Virus record (IMG/VR): IMGVR_UViG_3300010391_000192
Location: 1-20,670 of that record
Length of the DNA stretch: 20,670 nucleotides
DNA from: a virus
Strand: one strand, 5' to 3'
The notes under the pieces were generated by a model. That model was not told the origin of the DNA. It ran no database searches and saw only the letters and a program-made list of their open reading frames with translations. Within the stretch, counting starts at the first letter, position 1. Each line of letters starts with the position of its first letter. The position numbers and the translations under genes were made by a program. This document shows positions 11,523 through 16,538 of this stretch, in pieces.

Positions 11523-11574
11523 CTTGGACTACTCTCTGATCGTGGCCAGCGAGCCACGGAAAGGTAGGTTCGAG
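11507..11574 (+). promoter_or_regulatory. promoter-operator-hairpin module, copy 5, inside the end of a gene
   Basis: The -35 TTGCTA (11507-11512) and -10 TACTCT (11530-11535) are 17 bp apart. CCCTAGCTTGGA (11517-11528) fills the spacer. The hairpin CGTGGC (11541-11546) with GCCACG (11553-11558) starts 5 nt after the -10. GGAAAGG (11558-11564) is 10 nt from ATG 11575. The promoter overlaps the coding end of the first GGCT gene, whose TAG stop is read from the operator. The hairpin differs from that of copy 3 only in the loop. Confidence 0.75.
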
Positions 11575-11772
11575 ATGGACGAGTTCACGGTCGACCCCTT
11601 CGGGCGGATCGACGACCTCATCGACCGAGCGGCGCTCGGTCTCGGAATCGGGATCGACCCGGACGAGATCGCCGCGACGCTCATCGCCTCCGGCGCTCCG
11701 CGCGGGGAGGCGTTCCTCGCGGTCGCCGCGGCGAGCATCATCGAGCGAGACCGCTCGGGAGGCGCGTCATGA
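11575..11772 (+). CDS. small acidic protein between the two GGCT genes, 65 aa
   Basis: ATG 11575 is set by the promoter leader; a longer frame from 11497 runs through the promoter and is rejected. The product (MDEFTVDPFGRIDDLIDRAALG, then GIDPDEIAATLIASGAPRGEAFLAVAAASIIERD) is acidic and mostly helical, with a GxxxxEAFLAVAAA helix like those of many small phage proteins. No family was recognised. It overlaps the second GGCT gene (ATGA at 11769), suggesting a shared role or simply ribosome loading for that gene. Confidence 0.7.
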   Translation: MDEFTVDPFGRIDDLIDRAALGLGIGIDPDEIAATLIASGAPRGEAFLAVAAASIIERDRSGGAS

Positions 11773-12317
11773 GCCGCAAGCGCCGCCTCATCGTCGCCGG
11801 CAAGCCCGACGGGCGCTCGCTCGTCTTCTCTTTCGGCTCGAACCTCTCGACGGCGCAGCTCCGGGCGCGCTGCCCGGACATGACGCTCGCCTGCCCGGCG
11901 AGGCTCCCCGGGTTCCGCCTCGCCTTCGTCGGATACTCCGCTCGCTGCGGGGGCGGAGTCGCGACGCTCCGCCGAGACCCGAAGGCTTCCGCCTCGGGCG
12001 AGCTAGCCCTCCTGACCGACGCCGACCTCGCGCGCCTCGACATGTTCGAGGGGTCGCCGCAGGTCTACCGCCGGACGCAGGTCCGGGTCCGCGCTCGAAC
12101 CCCGAACGGCGACGAACGCGAGGTGACCGCCTGGACGTACCTCCGCGACGGCGACGAGTGCCCGCCCTCGCCGAGCTACATCGCCCGGATCGCCGCCGGC
12201 TACGGCCGACTCGGGTACGACGAGACGACGGTGGTCGCCGCGGTACAGATCGCGGAGAAGATGCTCTCCTTGGCGACTGCGCGCCGCGTCACCGCCGGGC
12301 CCTGGAGGGTCTATTGA
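11769..12317 (+). CDS. gamma-glutamylcyclotransferase-like protein, second copy (distinct subfamily)
   Basis: The 182-residue product has VFSFGSNLSTAQLRARCP (residues 19-36), the FGSN substrate-loop version typical of larger GGCTs. ARLPGFRLAFVG, GGVATLRRDP and GELALLTDADLARLDMFEG (77-95) follow, with E94 as the catalytic glutamate, and then YRRTQVRVRA. A 60-residue helical C-terminus (PSPSYIARIAAGYGRLGYDE and beyond) completes it. It differs clearly from the YGTLR-type first copy, so it came from a separate lineage rather than a recent duplication. Two GGCT types in one phage region suggest two different substrates, or a make-and-remove pair with the amidoligase. ATG 11769 overlaps the preceding stop. 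Confidence 0.9.
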   Translation: MSRKRRLIVAGKPDGRSLVFSFGSNLSTAQLRARCPDMTLACPARLPGFRLAFVGYSARCGGGVATLRRDPKASASGELALLTDADLARLDMFEGSPQVYRRTQVRVRARTPNGDEREVTAWTYLRDGDECPPSPSYIARIAAGYGRLGYDETTVVAAVQIAEKMLSLATARRVTAGPWRVY

Positions 12318-12931
12318 GTCTCGTCGGCGCGCGACAGTCCGAGGCACCTCGCGCGCTCGTGCGGCTCCTGGAGGCCTGGCCCGAGATTCGCGACAAGTGC
12401 TTCACCCCCGACTGCTGCCTGCACGCGACGCGCGTTCTTCTCGAAGCGTGTCGCGTTCTTCTTCCCCGCGCGACCGCTCGCCCGCTTGCCGTCGAGGTCC
12501 GTGCGGTGAACGTCGCCGGGCTCCGTCTGATCGACGCGGGGGACTTCACCGCCGAGGAGTGGATCGCGGCCGGCGCGCACATCGTCTGCTGCGGCGGGGA
12601 CCCTCAGACACCGGAGGAACGAGAGCAGCTCGCGCACCTGACCGGCTGGTCCGGGCACCTCGTCCTCGTCGTCAACGGTCGGTGGTTCGTCGACGGCTCC
12701 ACGGCGCAGATGAATCGACCGGCGAAGAATCTCCTCGTCCCGCCCATCGTGCTCACTCAAATCGCGCCCCGGCACCTGAGGGGCTGCGGATTCGCGCTGC
12801 CGTTGTCGGACGGCGGTCGGGTGGCGTACCGCGCTACCCCCGAGGTCACCGAATACGAAGACCTGCCAGGGTTTCAGCGACACGCCGTCAACCTCGAAGT
12901 GGCTCGTCGTCTGGTGGACCGTGCGGCGTAG
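12314..12931 (+). CDS. transglutaminase/papain-like protein, 205 aa
   Basis: TTG 12314 is chosen because it overlaps the previous stop (TTGA) and has GGAGGG four bases upstream; the longer frame is arginine-rich shadow. Residues 33-50 read DCCLHATRVLLEACRVLL, followed much later by GWSGHLVLVVNGRWFVDGS (111-129). C34 or C35, H115 and D127 fit the Cys-His-Asp triad order of transglutaminase-like and papain-fold proteins, which cleave or form amide bonds. A conserved-looking QMNRPAKN segment follows the Asp. I recall similar proteins of unknown function in actinobacteria. Its position after the amidoligase and GGCT genes suits a role in amide chemistry. Its stop lies inside the serine recombinase gene. 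Confidence 0.65.
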   Translation: MSLVGARQSEAPRALVRLLEAWPEIRDKCFTPDCCLHATRVLLEACRVLLPRATARPLAVEVRAVNVAGLRLIDAGDFTAEEWIAAGAHIVCCGGDPQTPEEREQLAHLTGWSGHLVLVVNGRWFVDGSTAQMNRPAKNLLVPPIVLTQIAPRHLRGCGFALPLSDGGRVAYRATPEVTEYEDLPGFQRHAVNLEVARRLVDRAA

Positions 12932-13619
12932 CTCCCCCGCCCCGACCGGCGCCGTGCTCTACGTCAGGGTCTCCACCGCTCGCCAGGCGACCGAGGGAGT
13001 CTCGCTCGAAGCGCAGGAGGCCGCCTGCGTGCGTCACGCCGAGCGGATCGGACTCCCAGTCCTCGCCGTCTTCCGCGACGGAGGCATCAGCGGCAAGGAA
13101 GAACTCGCCCATCGTCCCGGGCTCGCCGCCGCGGTCGCCGCCTGCGGCGAGCAGAAGGCGGTCCTCGTCTCCTACTCCGTCTCCCGAATCGTTCGGCGGC
13201 AGCGTCTTCTCTGGAACCTGCTCGACCCGGATGGCGAAGTCGGGCTCCGAATCTCGTCGGCGACCGAGCCGTTCGACACCAGCACCCCGATGGGTCGCGC
13301 GATTCTCGGGATGATCGGGGTCTGGAGTCAGCTCGAATCGGACATGGTGAGCCAGCGTACGCGCGACGCGCTCGCGTACGTCCGCTCGCAGGGCAAGCGG
13401 CTCGGTCGTCCACCGGAGCCGCTACCCGAGCGAACCTACAACCGCGCGTGCGTACTCCGGTTCGACTGCAAGCTCTCGTGGCGCGTCGTCGCGCAGCGAC
13501 TCACGGCCGAGGGCTACCCCGCGGCGCGCGGTGGCCTCGGACACGACCCGAAGACTCTTCGGATCGCGTTCCGTCGGATCAGCCAGGCGCAGGCATCGGC
13601 GGGAACGACTCGGTCGTGA
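12921..13619 (+). CDS. serine recombinase (resolvase/invertase-type), 232 aa
   Basis: Residues 11-150 are a resolvase catalytic domain. VLYVRVSTARQ carries the nucleophile S18 and R16. FRDGGISGKEELAHRPGL, the helix with SVSRIVRR, and TPMGRAILGMIGVWSQLESDMVSQRTRDAL follow. The usual aspartate in the D-R-L-x-R box is replaced by serine (VSRIVR), although both arginines remain. The C-terminal 80 residues (GRPPEP, then a helix-turn-helix-like RAC..FDCKLSWRVVAQRLTAEGYPAARGG) are the DNA-binding part. The size fits a resolvase or short integrase rather than a large serine integrase. A role in phage integration, dimer resolution or DNA inversion is likely; att or res sites were not found by eye. GTG 12921 overlaps the previous gene by 11 bases. 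Confidence 0.85.
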   Translation: MRRSSPAPTGAVLYVRVSTARQATEGVSLEAQEAACVRHAERIGLPVLAVFRDGGISGKEELAHRPGLAAAVAACGEQKAVLVSYSVSRIVRRQRLLWNLLDPDGEVGLRISSATEPFDTSTPMGRAILGMIGVWSQLESDMVSQRTRDALAYVRSQGKRLGRPPEPLPERTYNRACVLRFDCKLSWRVVAQRLTAEGYPAARGGLGHDPKTLRIAFRRISQAQASAGTTRS

Positions 13620-13758
13620 TCCCCGCGGCCGTCAGCGTCGCGAGGTCGTAGCGCCGCGAGTCGATGATCCGTCCGAGCGTGAACCGCTCCGACGCCCCGT
13701 TGATGGTTGCCGTTCCGGCGGTCGTGACGCGCCGCATGTAGTCGGTGATCGAGAGCAT
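13579..13758 (-). CDS. small minus-strand protein, 59 aa
   Basis: This is the only credible minus-strand gene. From the minus ATG at 13756-13758 it reads MLSITDYMRRVTTAGTATIN, then GASERFTLGRIIDSRRYDLATLTAAGI and a proline-rich end, stopping at 13579-13581. The balanced composition with Ile, Thr, Tyr and Phe contrasts with the arginine-rich shadow frames of this genome. The gene fills the only gap between the recombinase and the terminase, overlapping the recombinase 3' end by 41 bases. No Shine-Dalgarno is present. CTGACAC (plus coordinates 13769-13775) begins 17 nt before the ATG, as in two late genes. Function unknown; possibly a structural or regulatory protein. Confidence 0.55.
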   Translation of the reverse strand: MLSITDYMRRVTTAGTATINGASERFTLGRIIDSRRYDLATLTAAGITTESFPPMPAPG

Positions 13759-13785
13759 GGTCGAAAGTGTGTCAGGATCTCCCCG

Positions 13786-14547
13786 ATGCAGCAAGACGAC
13801 CCGTCCCGACGGGAAGCCTACGAGCTGGTCCTCGCGGCGCTCTCCGAGCAGGCCGACGCCGCGAGGCAGGACATCAAGGCGTTCTTCGACTGCGTGATGA
13901 GGCAGGAGCACTCGCTCACCGAGGTTCGGTGCGCCCCCCACCAACGGGTGCTGTTCGACTTCGTCGAGGCGCACCCCATGTGCGTCATCCGGCTCCCCGT
14001 CGGCACGGCGAAGACGACCTCGATGGCGGCTCTGACGCTCCACCTACTCGGGAGGGATCTCACCGGTCGAGGCGCGATCGTCTCCGCGACGCAGGCCCAG
14101 GCGATGAAGCCGCTCGGCATGGTCCGCGACTACATCGAGACGAGCCCGCACCTCCGGATGGTCTTCCCGAAACTCCGGCGCTCGCGGAGGAAGACCGACT
14201 CGTGGACAATCGGCGAGATCACGATCGAGCGTCCTCCCGGTATCCGCGACCCGAGCCTGGTCGCCGTGGGCATCGACGGTGCGATCCAGGGCGCTCGTCT
14301 TTCCTGGGTGGTCGTCGACGACATCCTCACCCGCGAGAACACGGCGACGGAGGACGGGCTCAACAAGGTCCACGAGTGGTTCGGTTCGACCGTCCTCTCC
14401 CGCGTCGACCCGGACGGCGGGCGAATCGTCATCACGAACACGCCCTGGTCGCCGCACGATCTCACCTACCGAATGGAGGAAGCGGGCTGGCCCACGCTGA
14501 CGATGGACGTGCTCGGCAACGTCACCGTCTCGAACGCCGACGACTGA
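13786..14547 (+). CDS. terL: terminase large subunit, ATPase part (cut by an in-frame TGA)
   Basis: The 253-residue product is the motor half of a phage terminase large subunit, which pumps DNA into the prohead. Marks are HQRVLFDFVEAHP (52-64), Walker A RLPVGTAKTTS (69-79), SATQAQAMKPLG (100-111), Walker B LSWVVVDD (172-179) and the coupling motif ITNTPWSPHDL (216-226). The usual Walker B acidic pair is D178-D179 rather than DE. It ends at a single TGA (14545-14547) while the same frame continues into the nuclease half. AGGA (13774-13777) lies eight bases before ATG 13786. No small-subunit gene was recognised in the window. Confidence 0.85.
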   Translation: MQQDDPSRREAYELVLAALSEQADAARQDIKAFFDCVMRQEHSLTEVRCAPHQRVLFDFVEAHPMCVIRLPVGTAKTTSMAALTLHLLGRDLTGRGAIVSATQAQAMKPLGMVRDYIETSPHLRMVFPKLRRSRRKTDSWTIGEITIERPPGIRDPSLVAVGIDGAIQGARLSWVVVDDILTRENTATEDGLNKVHEWFGSTVLSRVDPDGGRIVITNTPWSPHDLTYRMEEAGWPTLTMDVLGNVTVSNADD

Positions 14548-14586
14548 GACTCCCCCGAGATCGTCCCGAGCGCTCGCCCGGGCGAG

Positions 14587-15408
14587 GTGTACCGGCTAGC
14601 GAGACACGCCGAGGCGCTTACCGATCGTGGCGAGGTCTCCGAGGAAACGGTCCCGCTTTGGCCCTGGCGCTACGATTGGACCCGGATCGAAAAGCTCCGA
14701 CAAGACAACTTGCCGGTTCACTTCAACCAGCTCTACCTCTGCATCTGCCGCGACGATAAGTCGGCGCGCTGCAAGCAGGAGTGGATCGACGGCTGCAAAA
14801 AGAACGGCATGGGCGAGTCGCTCGTTCATCTCGCGTCGGGAACGAACGCGACGTTCACGGGGCTCGACCTCGCGGTCGGCAAGGGCGCGCAGTACGACGC
14901 GACGGCGTTCTTCACGTTCGAGCAGCTCCCGGACGGCAAGCGGCGAATCCTCGACATCGAGTTCGGGCAGTGGGACGGCCCGACCATCGTCGGCAAGGCG
15001 AAGGACAAGGCCGAGCGCTACAAGAGCGTGATCCGCGTCGAGAACAACGCCGCGCAGCAGTACATCGTCCAGTTCATGCGCGCGATGAACGCGAGCATCC
15101 CCGTCCGAGGGCACGCGACGGGACGGAACAAGGCGCACCCCGAGTTCGGCGTCGAGGGTCTCTTCATCGAGCTTCGGAACGGCGCCTGGATCATCCCCTG
15201 CGATTCCCGCGGGCGCTGTCACTCGGCCGTCGACGAGTTCATCAAGAACTGCCTGTACTACCAGCCGGGCGAGCACACGGGAGACGTGCTGATGGCCGCG
15301 TGGCTCGCGCGCGAGCAGGCGCGCGAGTTCGGCATGGCCGCGGGGCGTCCCGTGCTCAGCGCGGTGAACAAGGTCGCCGATCTGGCGAAGAGTCTGCTCG
15401 CACGATAG
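14587..15408 (+). CDS. terL: terminase large subunit, nuclease part
   Basis: This is the C-terminal nuclease half of the same terminase, in the same frame as the ATPase half. The RNase H-like core shows GLDLAVGKGAQYDATAFF (first aspartate), then FGQWDGPTIVGKAKDKAERYKSV, RVENNAAQQYIVQF (glutamate) and AVDEFIKNCLYYQPGEHTGDVLMAAWLA (final acidic cluster). These are the expected metal-binding positions for cutting concatemers. The first possible separate start is GTG 14587, which has no good ribosome site. The 13 codons between the TGA and this GTG also look like terminase sequence. Expression therefore may need read-through, reinitiation, or a corrected stop. Confidence 0.85.
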   Translation: MYRLARHAEALTDRGEVSEETVPLWPWRYDWTRIEKLRQDNLPVHFNQLYLCICRDDKSARCKQEWIDGCKKNGMGESLVHLASGTNATFTGLDLAVGKGAQYDATAFFTFEQLPDGKRRILDIEFGQWDGPTIVGKAKDKAERYKSVIRVENNAAQQYIVQFMRAMNASIPVRGHATGRNKAHPEFGVEGLFIELRNGAWIIPCDSRGRCHSAVDEFIKNCLYYQPGEHTGDVLMAAWLAREQAREFGMAAGRPVLSAVNKVADLAKSLLAR

Positions 15409-15413
15409 GCTCG

Positions 15414-15459
15414 GGGGTGGAGGTACCACCCCATGAAGACCGCTCCGAGGCTCTCGTGA
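15414..15459 (+). promoter_or_regulatory. perfect hairpin followed by an eight-codon leader frame
   Basis: GGGGTGG AGGTA CCACCCC (15414-15432) is a perfect 7-bp hairpin directly after the terminase stop. ATG 15433 follows at once and opens an eight-codon frame (MKTAPRLS) ending in TGA 15457-15459, which overlaps the GTG 15456 of the next gene. The GGAGG in the stem-loop would be the ribosome site for the small frame and is masked when the hairpin forms. It may control translation of the next gene, or be a hairpin without a U-run acting at the transcript end. Confidence 0.45.
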
Positions 15460-15998
15460 CCGACGCCAAGTCGGCCGTCGTCCTGTTCGATCCTTCCGGC
15501 GAGGAACCCGAGGGAGAAGTTCTCTCCGGTCATCGTCTCTCAGCCGCTCGTGCTCGCAGCGTCGACACGCTCCCGGTCGACGTGACGCTGCTCCGTTCCG
15601 GAGCGCTCTCCGGCTACGCGCGCCGCTGCTACGGTCGCGGCTGGCGATACGACGCCAACCAGTCCGGGCGTGGTTGCCCGCTCGTACTTCACGCGAGCGC
15701 GCAGTACCCCGAGATCCATTGGCTCGTCCGCCTCGTTCCCGACCCGGAGCTGAAGCAACGAGCCGGGCACCTCCGGGTAGCGGTCGACACGGCGCAGGCG
15801 GGCGCGCAGGCCGCGGGCCTCTCCCCCCGGGGCTCCCCGCTCAATGCCGGAACGATCGGAGACCCCGACGCCTTCGGCGGCTGGTCGTGGGGTGGCGACT
15901 CGCACGTCACCCTCGTCGGCGACCAGCTCCTCGGGCTCCAGCTCTACGGCGCGCTTTCCGGCCTGCGCGTCGCGTGGTGGGCGGTGTCGCAGGGATGA
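15456..15998 (+). CDS. hypothetical protein in the head module, 180 aa
   Basis: GTG 15456 has GAGG upstream (CCGAGGCTCTC). A GTG at 15417 in the same frame is an alternative start but lies in the hairpin. The product has an acidic N-terminus, then SGYARRCYGRGWRYDANQSGRGCPLVLHASAQYPEIHWLVRLVPDPE. The C-terminal half is rich in glycine and tryptophan (FGGWSWGGDSHVTLVGDQLLGLQLYG, RVAWWAV). The aromatic, glycine-rich end is beta-like and reminiscent of virion proteins, but no family was recognised. It lies between terminase and portal. Its stop overlaps the next ATG at 15995. Confidence 0.65.
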   Translation: MTDAKSAVVLFDPSGEEPEGEVLSGHRLSAARARSVDTLPVDVTLLRSGALSGYARRCYGRGWRYDANQSGRGCPLVLHASAQYPEIHWLVRLVPDPELKQRAGHLRVAVDTAQAGAQAAGLSPRGSPLNAGTIGDPDAFGGWSWGGDSHVTLVGDQLLGLQLYGALSGLRVAWWAVSQG

Positions 15999-16219
15999 CC
16001 CAGAAGCAGATGTTCGAGGCGTGCGTCGAGATCGCGCCCAACTTCCGGATCGGCATCGAGTATCCGGTGCTTGGCCGTTCGCTCATGTGGCGCGGCACGC
16101 CTCGCGGAACCCTCATCGAACTGTCTGCTGGCACCATCTTTCCGGACAACGCCGCCTTCGAGCCCAACTTCACGTTCCTGCTGACACAGGCCGTCATCAC
16201 GCTTCGACAGGCAGTGTAG
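15995..16219 (+). CDS. hypothetical protein, 74 aa
   Basis: ATG 15995 overlaps the previous stop, with AGGG just before it. The product begins with a helix (MTQKQMFEACVEIAPNF). Short strands follow (IGIEYPVLGRSLMWRGTPRGTLIELSAGTIF), then an aromatic stretch (DNAAFEPNFTFLLTQAVITLRQAV). It is soluble with one cysteine. No family was recognised. TAGATG joins it to the next gene, so it is part of the head operon. Confidence 0.65.
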   Translation: MTQKQMFEACVEIAPNFRIGIEYPVLGRSLMWRGTPRGTLIELSAGTIFPDNAAFEPNFTFLLTQAVITLRQAV

Positions 16220-16534
16220 ATGTCGCTCCTCCGATCCTTCACGCACAACGTCGTGATCCATCCCCTGCTGTTCGTTCGCGACGTCGCCGAGCAGGCCGGG
16301 CTCGCGGGCGTCGCGGTGCTGCTCTCCCGCCTCCATGACCGGCACGAGCTAGGTGGGTTGCATCACGAGATACAAGTCGCCGACGACGGGGTCCCCGAGC
16401 AGTACCCGTGGACCGAGAAGGCCGATTCGATGGTGTATCGTCCTCCGCGTCCAGCCATCCCGCCCCCCGCCGAGCGCCCCCTGCCCGGTAGCATCGCCGC
16501 TCGTCGAGGGCGTGCGCGAGGGGGGATGAACTGA
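16220..16534 (+). CDS. hypothetical protein with HPLL-type N-terminal segment, 104 aa
   Basis: ATG 16220 directly follows the previous stop. The first 45 residues (SFTHNVVIHPLLFVRDVAEQAGLAGVAVLLSRLHDRHEL) contain the H-N-x-[VI]-x-HPL ... LHD pattern. This recurs, as far as I recall, in short phage and bacterial proteins of unknown function, often beside structural genes. The segment is amphipathic and may sit on a membrane surface. The rest is proline- and arginine-rich and probably disordered (PPRPAIPPPAERPLPG). It ends four bases before the portal start. Confidence 0.6.
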   Translation: MSLLRSFTHNVVIHPLLFVRDVAEQAGLAGVAVLLSRLHDRHELGGLHHEIQVADDGVPEQYPWTEKADSMVYRPPRPAIPPPAERPLPGSIAARRGRARGGMN

Positions 16535-16538
16535 AGCC

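Noticed and set aside
12900-13790. Attachment or crossover site beside the serine recombinase
   Set aside because: No convincing inverted or direct repeat pair was found within the window; the partner site may lie elsewhere or outside.
14545-14547. Alternative genetic code with TGA read as tryptophan
   Set aside because: Most other genes end in TGA with tight start overlaps, so TGA works as a normal stop throughout the window.
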